Both the position numbers and the translations under genes were made by a program. The notes below the pieces were generated by a model that worked only from the letters and a program-made list of their open reading frames with translations, made no database searches and was not told where the DNA came from. 7,797 bases of DNA from positions 1 through 7,797 of the forward strand of contig LJCR01000084.1 of assembly GCA_001399705.1 (NCBI GenBank). The letters run 5' to 3'. Numbering within the stretch: position 1 is the stretch's first letter; each line of letters starts with the position of its first letter. This DNA is from Kouleothrix aurantiaca. Its GTDB lineage: Bacteria > Chloroflexota > Chloroflexia > Chloroflexales > Roseiflexaceae. Positions 1 through 5,561 of this stretch are shown here, piece after piece.

Positions 1-389
1 ACATAGCGGTTCACGCTTTCCTTGCACTTTGCGTTGAACTCGCGGATGCCATACTTCTCGATGTCGGGCTTGCCGCTGAATCCCAGCTCCTTCTCAACCT
101 CGACCTCGACCGGCCGGCCGTGCGTGTCCCAGCCGCCGCGCGCGCCGATCACATAGCGCCCGCGCATGCGCTGGTAGCGCACGATCAGGTCTTTGGTGAC
201 GCGCGCCTCAACGTGGTGCACGCCCGGCCGGCCATTCGCCGTGGGCGGCCCCTCGAAGAAGATAAACGGGCGCGCGCGGTCGCCGGCCGCCAGCGCCTGC
301 TTGACGATATTCTGCTCGCTCCACCATTGTGCAACTGTTTGCTCAAGCTTGGGAAAAGCCAGCTTGGCGTCGACATCTTGAAATGGCAT
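1..389 (-). CDS. ileS: Isoleucyl-tRNA synthetase, N-terminal 129 residues (cut by the left edge)
   Basis: Class I aminoacyl-tRNA synthetase that charges tRNA-Ile with isoleucine in the cytoplasm. Only the start of the protein is present. It reads MPFQDVDAKLAFPKLEQ, then FFEGPPTANG (residues 44-53), the HIGH-type ATP-binding signature as GVHH (56-59), GWDTHGRPVE (86-95), and the EKELG and FSGKPDIEKYG segments typical of IleS. The GVHH form and the FSGK segment resemble the actinobacterial-type branch of IleS rather than the E. coli type. GWDTHG is usually followed by LPVE; here it is RPVE. The start is the ATG at 389-387, with a GGAGGA ribosome site about 5 nt upstream. The gene sits behind a T-box leader with an Ile specifier, which independently supports the substrate. 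The KMSKS loop, editing domain and C-terminus lie outside the window. Confidence 0.96.
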   Translation of the reverse strand, partial: MPFQDVDAKLAFPKLEQTVAQWWSEQNIVKQALAAGDRARPFIFFEGPPTANGRPGVHHVEARVTKDLIVRYQRMRGRYVIGARGGWDTHGRPVEVEVEKELGFSGKPDIEKYGIREFNAKCKESVNRY

Positions 390-413
390 AGTTCCTCCAG
401 CGGGGCGCAGGTA

Positions 414-426
414 GCGAACCGTTCGC
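414..426 (-). repeat. 13-nt palindrome near the ileS ribosome binding site
   Basis: GCGAACGGTTCGC, read on the minus strand, is self-complementary around its centre base and lies about 16 nt upstream of the GGAGGA ribosome site of ileS, between the T-box terminator and the start codon. As RNA it could form a short hairpin with an ACGGT loop. No role can be assigned; it may be chance in GC-rich DNA. Confidence 0.35.
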
Positions 427-458
427 CACTCGCCGCCCTGATCCGTTCTGTGGACAAC

Positions 459-489
459 AAAAAACCCCGCCCCTGTATCAGGGACGAGG
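459..489 (-). terminator. T-box regulated intrinsic terminator before ileS
   Basis: On the minus strand CCTCGTCCCTG (489-479) pairs with CAGGGGCGGGG (475-465) through 11 continuous pairs, two of them G-T, closed by an ATA loop and followed by six T (464-459). The 5' arm contains the CCTCGT needed by the antiterminator, so the two structures exclude one another. It lies about 70 nt before the ileS start, too far to act by hiding the ribosome site, so control should be transcriptional. Confidence 0.92.
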
Positions 490-756
490 CATCATCTACC
501 CCGCGGTACCACCCCGCTTGGCGCATATGCGCCCGCTTCGTGAAGGTGCTAACACACCTCCGCCCGGGTAACGTCGGGCGAGACCGGAAACCTTTACTCT
601 GCCCCAGGTGCCAATCTGCGCGCGACGGCGGCTCCTGGTGCGGTTCGAGGCTCGGCTCGGGAGGGATGTTCACTGATCTGCCAGGCACGCCTCGCACCAA
701 CCGCGTGCTCGCTGAACTGCGCTACAACCAGCTACTTGTCTCCGTCAATGCCTGTT
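459..756 (-). promoter_or_regulatory. T-box leader of ileS (tRNA-Ile sensing)
   Basis: The transcribed leader of ileS, read on the minus strand, has the parts of a transcriptional T-box in order. A Stem I start, GACGGAGACAAGTAG, is at 746-732, and its GACGG pairs with CCGTC at 628-624. An apical hairpin GCACGC/GCGTGC has the loop GGTTGGTGCGAG, the region that contacts the tRNA elbow. The specifier segment GTGAACATCCCTC contains ATC (667-665), an isoleucine codon. Further hairpins follow (CGCCCG/CGGGCG; GGCGCATATGCGCC). The T-box sequence GGGGTGGTACCGCGG is at 515-501, with the TGG that pairs to an uncharged tRNA 3' end. GCGGGG just before it can pair with CCTCGT to form the antiterminator, which competes with the terminator. 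Expected behaviour from the family: uncharged tRNA-Ile stabilises the antiterminator and permits ileS transcription. The 5' boundary is inferred from the promoter. Confidence 0.94.
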
Positions 757-762
757 GCTCAT

Positions 763-793
763 ATTGTACCATATTCGCGCAAGCCGCGCGCAA
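763..793 (-). promoter_or_regulatory. Likely promoter of the T-box/ileS transcript
   Basis: On the minus strand an extended -10 element, TGG followed by TACAAT (771-763), lies just upstream of T-box Stem I. The best -35 is TTGCGC (793-788) at a long 19-nt spacing, so the promoter probably depends on the TGn extension. The start of transcription would be near 756, which gives a leader beginning about 10 nt before Stem I. Confidence 0.6.
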
Positions 794-839
794 GGGCCAA
801 AAGTCGGAGTTTGCAGAAGTTGATGCGCGCAAAAAACGC

Positions 840-869
840 TTGACACTTCAAGAACAAATGTGCTATAGT
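840..869 (+). promoter_or_regulatory. Strong sigma-A type promoter of ssb
   Basis: A perfect -35 TTGACA (840-845) is separated by 18 nt from the -10 TATAGT (864-869), which is preceded by TGC, an extended -10. Transcription should begin near 876, about 33 nt before the ssb start codon. The promoter is divergent from that of the ileS leader, with start points about 120 nt apart. Confidence 0.85.
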
Positions 870-908
870 GCGCGCAGACCCGCAATCGGCTTTGAGAGGA
901 GCACAGCA

Positions 909-1403
909 ATGAGCAAAGATTTAAATAAAGTGCAACTTACCGGCCGATTGGGCGCCGACCCCGAGCTGCGCCAAACGCCGCAGGGCCACTCTGTAACGAC
1001 ATTTCGTGTCGCGTCCAACCGCTCGTGGCGCACCGCCGAAGGCGAAGCGCATGAAGACACCGAGTGGTTTCGCGTGGTGGCGTGGAACAAGCTCGCCGAT
1101 ATTTGCGCGCAGTGGATGATGAAAGGCTCGCGCGTGTATGTCGAAGGCCGCCTGCAAACCCGCCAGTGGGAAGATCAAGACGGACAAACGCGCTACCTCA
1201 GCGAAGTGCTCGCCAACGACATCATTATCCTCGATACCCGGCGCGATCAAACGGCCGCTTCCGGCGAGCCAGTTGCTGCAAGCACCGCGCCCGCTGCGAC
1301 GCTTCCCGCTGCGACAGTACCTGCCCGCCCGGCACGCGCCGCCAAAGTAGCTGCCCTGCCGCGTGGCACCAACACCTTCGACGAAGAAGATTTGCCGTTT
1401 TAG
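909..1403 (+). CDS. ssb: Single-stranded DNA-binding protein SSB
   Basis: Binds single-stranded DNA during replication, repair and recombination and recruits partner enzymes through its C-terminal tip. The 164-residue protein has an N-terminal OB fold (about residues 1-112) beginning MSKDLNKVQLTGRLG, with the family segments DPELRQTPQG, TEWFRVVAWNKLAD, GSRVYVEGRL and ANDIIILD. A low-complexity Ala/Pro/Thr linker follows, ending in the acidic tip DEEDLPF, the bacterial DDDIPF-type partner-docking motif. The length is normal. The ATG at 909 was chosen because GAGAGGAG (894-901) lies 7 nt upstream, a strong promoter ends at 869, and homology starts exactly there. The frame stays open upstream to 120, but that stretch covers the T-box leader and ileS in antisense. 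The gene stands alone, with its own promoter and terminator, rather than between rpsF and rpsR. Confidence 0.96.
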   Translation: MSKDLNKVQLTGRLGADPELRQTPQGHSVTTFRVASNRSWRTAEGEAHEDTEWFRVVAWNKLADICAQWMMKGSRVYVEGRLQTRQWEDQDGQTRYLSEVLANDIIILDTRRDQTAASGEPVAASTAPAATLPAATVPARPARAAKVAALPRGTNTFDEEDLPF

Positions 1404-1427
1404 CGTCGCAAGAAAATGTGCGATCGG

Positions 1428-1469
1428 GATGCATGCCCGGCTGAGGTGCTGGCAGGCATCTCTTTTTGT
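1428..1469 (+). terminator. Intrinsic terminator of ssb
   Basis: GATGC (1428-1432) pairs with GCATC (1456-1460), and the stem continues after one mismatch as TGCC with GGCA. A T-rich run, TCTTTTTGTT, follows from 1461. It starts 24 nt after the ssb stop codon and separates ssb from the downstream two-component operon. Confidence 0.8.
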
Positions 1470-1519
1470 TTGTATTTTGCGCGAGCATATATCGCTCTGG
1501 CCGTAAGTAGCAACGACGC

Positions 1520-1572
1520 TACCTGATGTAGTGTGAGCAAACTTTTAACAGAAACACAACCAAAATCAGGTA
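1520..1572. repeat. Perfect 8-bp inverted repeat with a 37-nt spacer upstream of the response regulator
   Basis: TACCTGAT (1520-1527) and ATCAGGTA (1565-1572) are exact reverse complements on either side of an AT-rich spacer. The right arm overlaps the candidate -10 TAATAT. The arms could be a pair of operator half-sites for a dimeric regulator, possibly the neighbouring response regulator itself. The spacing is long and chance is not excluded. Confidence 0.4.
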
Positions 1573-1662
1573 ATATATGGCGTAACTTTTTCGTCATCGC
1601 AGCAGTTTATATGATTAGAGATAATTTGAACAAGCCACCGTGCATCAGACAAAGAACACGCA

Positions 1663-1688
1663 ACAGCATGGCCCTGGGCCACTGCTGT
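1663..1688 (+). promoter_or_regulatory. Leader hairpin upstream of the response regulator
   Basis: ACAGCA (1663-1668) pairs with TGCTGT (1683-1688) and TGGCC (1669-1673) pairs with GGCCA (1677-1681). This gives an 11-bp stem with a single bulged C (1682) and a CTG loop. No T run follows, so it is not an intrinsic terminator. It lies 22 nt before the ribosome site and may affect mRNA stability or translation; this role is inference. Confidence 0.45.
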
Positions 1689-1725
1689 GGTTGCTGCTGA
1701 TACGCGCTACAAGGAGAGCCCGCAG

Positions 1726-2406
1726 ATGCATATTTTAGTTGCCGACGACGATCTGCCTAGTGTGAAATTGACTTCATTTCTGCTTGAAGAGGCTGGCTAT
1801 CGCGTTTTCAAGGCGTACGACGGCCCCAGCATTTTACAGGTTATCGAGCAATACAACCCTGATCTTGTTCTTCTCGATGTTTCAATGCCCAAGTCGAACG
1901 GCTTCGATATCTGCCGCCAGATCCGCCGCACCTCAGATGTCCCGATCATTTTTCTGTCGGCGCGCTCGCAGCTTCAGGATCGTGTAATGGGCTTGCAGAT
2001 TGGCGGCGACGACTACCTCGTGAAGCCGTTTGAGCCTTCTGAGTTGCTTGCGCGCGTTGAAGCGGTGCTGCGCCGCCGCAACAGCGACATGCTGAACCCA
2101 TCGGCGCGCTTAAGCCAGGGCGGGATCACGCTCGACCCGGTTGAGCACAAAGTGCTGTTTGAAGATGGCCGCACGATTGAGTTGACACCACTAGAGTTTC
2201 GTTTGCTGTACTACCTCATGAAGAACGCTGGCCGCGTGCTGAACACCAGCCAGATTCTCAGCAAGGTTTGGGGTTACGATTACGAAGGCGAAAGTAATCT
2301 TGTCGCGGTCTATATTCGCCGCCTGCGCACCAAGATCGAGAAGGACGCCGAGCATCCCCATCACGTTTTGACGGTACGCAATCTCGGGTACAAGTTCGAA
2401 ATTTAG
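1726..2406 (+). CDS. OmpR/PhoB-family DNA-binding response regulator
   Basis: Cytoplasmic transcription factor switched by phosphorylation, 226 residues, the usual length for the family. The receiver domain (about residues 1-118) begins MHILVADDD, with the acidic pocket at D7-D9, the phospho-acceptor D51 in LLDVSMP, the switch S78 in FLSAR, and K100 in YLVKPF. The C-terminal winged helix (about 128-226) shows the family hallmarks LTPLEFRLLYYL, ILSKVWG, the recognition-helix region VAVYIRRLRTKIE, and the closing VRNLGYKF hairpin. The ATG at 1726 was chosen over an earlier in-frame GTG (1687) because AAGGAGAG (1711-1718) is ideally placed and the receiver fold begins here. The kinase gene follows after 49 nt without a terminator, so the two form a cognate pair. 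The regulon cannot be read from sequence; PhoB, MprA and similar names would be guesses. Confidence 0.94.
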   Translation: MHILVADDDLPSVKLTSFLLEEAGYRVFKAYDGPSILQVIEQYNPDLVLLDVSMPKSNGFDICRQIRRTSDVPIIFLSARSQLQDRVMGLQIGGDDYLVKPFEPSELLARVEAVLRRRNSDMLNPSARLSQGGITLDPVEHKVLFEDGRTIELTPLEFRLLYYLMKNAGRVLNTSQILSKVWGYDYEGESNLVAVYIRRLRTKIEKDAEHPHHVLTVRNLGYKFEI

Positions 2407-2455
2407 CAGCGCATCTATTCGAAATAAAGAGTAGGTGAGGAGAGCAGCGGCAGGT

Positions 2456-4618
2456 ATGGCAGCCGGTGAAGCGATAACTACACGTGCAAAGAATTGGGCC
2501 GCGCTTGAGCGGCGCGATGTATTACGTGTCGCTGCTCCACTTCTTAGTCTTCTATATGCTTGGTGGCTTCTTGCCACGCCACTTTCGCCGGTTATCGGCG
2601 GTTTTCTTGTCCTCTACGGTATTGCCCAACTAAGTTTGGTATTCATCCGCCGGCGCCCCCGTTCCATAGTCTATACAGCGACACTCCCCACGACCTCCTG
2701 GATAGCGGTTGGCATTGATTTGCTTTTTGCAGTGCTGCTGCTCGGCCAGGCACAAATACTTGGCCGAGCTGTCTACCCGCTGTATATCTTGCTGGCAATT
2801 CGGGCACTTGCCAGCTATCGGCGCCTGCCGCTCGCAATGATCCTGCCCTTTCTTTTTGGCCCAGTTTATATCTACGTGGCATCGATTAGTGGCGGGCGCC
2901 CATCGCTCGGCCCAATGTCGGAATGGCCTCTGCTTGCAAACAGTCTTGGCATTGGCGTCATCGCTATTTGGGCGATGTCATTTCAGCAGCGTGTGAATAC
3001 TGCCCTGCGGCACGAGCTACGCGCCGAGCGCATGGGCCGCGAGGCACGCATCGGCGATCTTGAGCGAAGCGCGAACGATCTGCGCGCGCGCATGCGCCAG
3101 CTGCACGCGCTTGAAGAAGGGCTGCGCGTTATCACCAGCACGCTGAGCCTTGATGAAGTGCTAAGCCAGATCGTCGATAGCACAGTGCAGATGCTTGGTA
3201 CCAGCCGTGTCCACGGAATTGTGCTCTCGCTTCAGCAGGGCGCCGGGTATGAACACCGCATGTTTATGCTGGATGACCAGCGCGGCGATGCGTGGGCAAG
3301 CTCCTTGGCACGCCGCGCAATTACTCAGGAAGTGCCAATTATTATTACGAGTGCTGCGCAGGATGCCGAGCTTGCTGATACAATTTCGCAGGATTTGGTG
3401 TCGGTATTGTGTGTGCCACTGTTTGTTGGCGATGGCCCTGCGCAAGGCGCACTCACTGTTGTCAGCCGTGGCCCGGCGGCCTACTCGAGCAGTGATGCAC
3501 GCCACCTCACTGCGCTTTCGATGCAGGCGGGTATTGCGATAAATAACGCCGAATTGCACAGCCGCTTACGCCAGCAGCAGCAGCTTTTGCAGGCCGTGCT
3601 GCGTGATATCAACGATGGCCTGGTTGTGCTTGACGAAGAGTCGCAGGTAGTGGTGACGAACCCACTGGGTCAGGCGATGCTTGAGGATGGGGCCCGTGGG
3701 CCGGCCCTGGCGCGGCAACTTGAGGCAATGGCCACGCGGCTGCGCGTCGAGCACAAGCCAACGCTGATCAGTAACCTGCATTTTCGGCAAGAAGAAGACG
3801 ACATCGGCCAGTATTACCAGGCTTATGCCTCGCAGGTGCGCTACAACGACACCGATGCTCCGCTTGTGGCGATTGTGCTACACGACATTACCGAGCAAAA
3901 AATCGAAGAAAAATCGCGCAGCGAGTTTATTTCGATGGTTGCGCACGAGCTACGCAACCCGCTGAATTCGCTGAACGGTTTTATTAAAGTTGTGCTGCGC
4001 GGGCAAGCGGGCGCGCTCACCGCCCTGCAGAATGAATTTCTGACGATTGCTGACGGCCAGGTTGAGTTGCTCAAAAGCCGTATTTCCGAGTTCCTGGAAT
4101 ACAACCGTGTCGAGGCGGGCCGGCTTGTGCTTGACCCAAGATTGAATGATTTGTCGCTTCTGGTCACTGCTACGGTTACTCGACTGAGCCTGCAGGCGCA
4201 GCAAAATGGGCTCCAATTAGTAAATGATGTCAATATCAATTTGCCAGAGTTTGTTTTCGATAGCGAGCGTATTGGGCAGGTGCTGAATAATCTGATAGAG
4301 AATGCGATAAAAGCTACACCTCCAGGTGGCTCAATTACACTCTTTTCGGAGCTGCAAGCCGATGAGGTCGTATTGCATGTCTGCGATACGGGCGTGGGTA
4401 TTCCGAAAGAAGAGCAAGCAAAAATCTTCCAGCGCTTTTACCGCGCGCATAACCGCTCGTCGAGCAAGGGCAATCATCTTGGCTTGGGCCTAACGATCTG
4501 CCAGCAAATCGTCGAAGGCCACCAGGGACGAATGTGGGTGGAGAGCGAAGAGGGTGAGGGGAGCTGCTTTAGCTTTGCGCTGCCCTTGGCTCAGCAAGAG
4601 ATTTCGGTCAACAACTAA
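2456..4618 (+). CDS. Membrane histidine kinase: 6 TM, coiled coil, GAF, PAS, HisKA, HATPase
   Basis: Sensor kinase presumed to phosphorylate the response regulator encoded just upstream. In 720 residues there are six likely membrane helices (about 25-177, few charged loops), a charged signalling coiled coil (about 180-220), a GAF domain (about 225-370), a PAS domain (about 380-480), and a class I dimerisation domain with the phospho-acceptor H497 in MVAHELRNPLNSL. The ATPase domain has an N box (NLIENAIK, N616), G1 (DTGVGIP, from 644), an F box (FQRFYR) and G2 (GLGLTI, from 676). All catalytic residues are present. The membrane region carries D88 and YPLY (107-110), a pattern repeated in the second kinase of this window. 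The start is uncertain: ATG 2456 is preferred, with GAGGAGAG ending 11 nt upstream, but GTG 2435 would add 7 residues. The ligand or stimulus is unknown. Confidence 0.94.
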   Translation: MAAGEAITTRAKNWAALERRDVLRVAAPLLSLLYAWWLLATPLSPVIGGFLVLYGIAQLSLVFIRRRPRSIVYTATLPTTSWIAVGIDLLFAVLLLGQAQILGRAVYPLYILLAIRALASYRRLPLAMILPFLFGPVYIYVASISGGRPSLGPMSEWPLLANSLGIGVIAIWAMSFQQRVNTALRHELRAERMGREARIGDLERSANDLRARMRQLHALEEGLRVITSTLSLDEVLSQIVDSTVQMLGTSRVHGIVLSLQQGAGYEHRMFMLDDQRGDAWASSLARRAITQEVPIIITSAAQDAELADTISQDLVSVLCVPLFVGDGPAQGALTVVSRGPAAYSSSDARHLTALSMQAGIAINNAELHSRLRQQQQLLQAVLRDINDGLVVLDEESQVVVTNPLGQAMLEDGARGPALARQLEAMATRLRVEHKPTLISNLHFRQEEDDIGQYYQAYASQVRYNDTDAPLVAIVLHDITEQKIEEKSRSEFISMVAHELRNPLNSLNGFIKVVLRGQAGALTALQNEFLTIADGQVELLKSRISEFLEYNRVEAGRLVLDPRLNDLSLLVTATVTRLSLQAQQNGLQLVNDVNINLPEFVFDSERIGQVLNNLIENAIKATPPGGSITLFSELQADEVVLHVCDTGVGIPKEEQAKIFQRFYRAHNRSSSKGNHLGLGLTICQQIVEGHQGRMWVESEEGEGSCFSFALPLAQQEISVNN

Positions 4619-4635
4619 GTTTTTAGCTGCTACCT

Positions 4636-4674
4636 CCCCAGGCATGGCTATGAATCATGCCTGGGGGTTTTTTT
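4636..4674 (+). terminator. Strong intrinsic terminator of the two-component operon
   Basis: CCCCAGGCATG (4636-4646) and CATGCCTGGGG (4656-4666) form a perfect 11-bp stem with a 9-nt loop, followed by seven T (4668-4674). It begins 17 nt after the kinase stop. Read from the convergent rsmA side, the stem is not directly followed by a T run, so it is mainly a plus-strand terminator. Confidence 0.93.
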
Positions 4675-4688
4675 ATGTATTTTGCCAC

Positions 4689-5552
4689 CTAATTTGTGTC
4701 AAAGCCAAACGCTCTGTACAGCTTGACCCATTCGTCAAGGGTCAAGGTTTCAGCGCGCCGGCCCGAATCGATCGTGGCTGACGCGAGCGCGGTGAGGGCT
4801 TGTTCTTTGTGCACCTGAACACCAAGCGATGCAAGGCCAGTTGGGAGCGCATTGCCAAGCTTTTTTCGCGCTTGGAGAAAGCCTGCCTTGATCAGGCGCA
4901 TGAGTGCTTCGGGCGCTACATCGACGCGGGGGCTGGTGTGGATGTGCAAGCGCAGGATCGCCGAGTCTACTGCGGGCGCGGGGATGAAGCTGCTGGCCGG
5001 CACGCGTGCTACGATCTCAGGCTGGGCATACAGCTGGACTGAGTGTGCCAGAACGCTGTAATCGCCCGGACCAGCGCAGATCCGTTCGGCTACTTCCCAC
5101 TGCACCAGCACGACGATTGTCTCGGGCTTGTGCGGTGCTTCCAGAAAGTGTCGTAGCGCGGCTGAGGTGATCTGGTAGGGTAGATTTGCGACAACTTTGT
5201 ACGCTTCAGCTTCGCCGAGCAAGGCGCTGAAAGGTGTGCGCAGAATGTCGCCCTGTATCAGCGTAAAATGCGGCTCGGCGGCCAATTCTTCTGCCAGGCG
5301 CTCGGCCAATCGCCGGTCGAGCTCGACACTTACCACGCGCCCAGCCTGCTGAAGAAGTTCCCAGGTGAGCACGCCAAGGCCAGGCCCAACCTCAAGCACT
5401 GTGTCGGTTGGCGAAAGCTCGGCAGCGGCGACAATAGCGGCAAGGGCTTGAGAATCGACAAGGAAGTTTTGCCCCATATCGCGCGAGGGCCGGACGCCGA
5501 GGGCGCGCAATGCTGCGTGAACGCGCGAGGGCTGGATGTAGGGATTTGTCAT
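4689..5552 (-). CDS. rsmA: 16S rRNA (adenine1518-N6/adenine1519-N6)-dimethyltransferase RsmA (KsgA)
   Basis: Uses S-adenosylmethionine to dimethylate two adjacent adenines near the 3' end of 16S rRNA, a late 30S assembly step. The 287-residue protein has family motifs in order: GQNFL (27-31), the SAM-binding loop EVGPGLG (54-60), the acidic residue E77 in VVSVELD, GDIL (101-104), the catalytic NLPY (123-126), VQWEVAERI (150-158, where VQKEVAER is more usual) and FIPAPAVDSA (189-198). The C-terminal helical domain follows. The ATG at 5552 is preferred because MTNPYIQPSRV precedes the conserved GQNFL by the expected distance. No clear Shine-Dalgarno sequence is visible (CTCCCGCCA before the ATG). 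The gene is 9 nt downstream of the second kinase, so it is probably the last gene of that operon and translationally coupled. It converges on the two-component operon, 70 nt away. Confidence 0.97.
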   Translation of the reverse strand: MTNPYIQPSRVHAALRALGVRPSRDMGQNFLVDSQALAAIVAAAELSPTDTVLEVGPGLGVLTWELLQQAGRVVSVELDRRLAERLAEELAAEPHFTLIQGDILRTPFSALLGEAEAYKVVANLPYQITSAALRHFLEAPHKPETIVVLVQWEVAERICAGPGDYSVLAHSVQLYAQPEIVARVPASSFIPAPAVDSAILRLHIHTSPRVDVAPEALMRLIKAGFLQARKKLGNALPTGLASLGVQVHKEQALTALASATIDSGRRAETLTLDEWVKLYRAFGFDTN

Positions 5553-5561
5553 TGGCGGGAG

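Larger units (their letters stand above)
1470..1725 (+). promoter_or_regulatory. Upstream and leader region of the two-component operon (promoter not resolved)
   Basis: No gene is seen here. The stretch 1540-1630 is clearly AT-richer than its surroundings and holds several -10-like hexamers: TAATAT at 1571, TATGAT at 1610 and GATAAT at 1620. None has a good -35 at the proper spacing; TTAACA at 1545 is 20 nt from TAATAT. Transcription of the response regulator gene most likely starts in this segment, perhaps with help from an activator. It also holds a spaced inverted repeat and a leader hairpin, listed separately. An AAGGAGAG ribosome site (1711-1718) ends it. Confidence 0.45.

Noticed and set aside
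185..700. Minus-strand open frame of 171 codons across the T-box leader and the start of ileS
   Set aside because: It is in another frame from ileS and covers structured leader RNA. The composition (Arg/Ser-rich) shows no family features.
1428..1469. Possible small regulatory RNA or attenuator after ssb
   Set aside because: Position directly after the ssb stop, the stem and the T run are fully explained by an ordinary terminator.
3161..3559. Overlapping open frames on both strands inside the first kinase gene
   Set aside because: They are shadows of the GAF-coding part of the kinase, with no ribosome site and no recognisable motif.
4636..4674. Bidirectional terminator serving rsmA as well
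   Set aside because: On the minus strand the stem is followed by AGGTAGCAGC rather than T residues, so efficient termination from the rsmA side is not supported.
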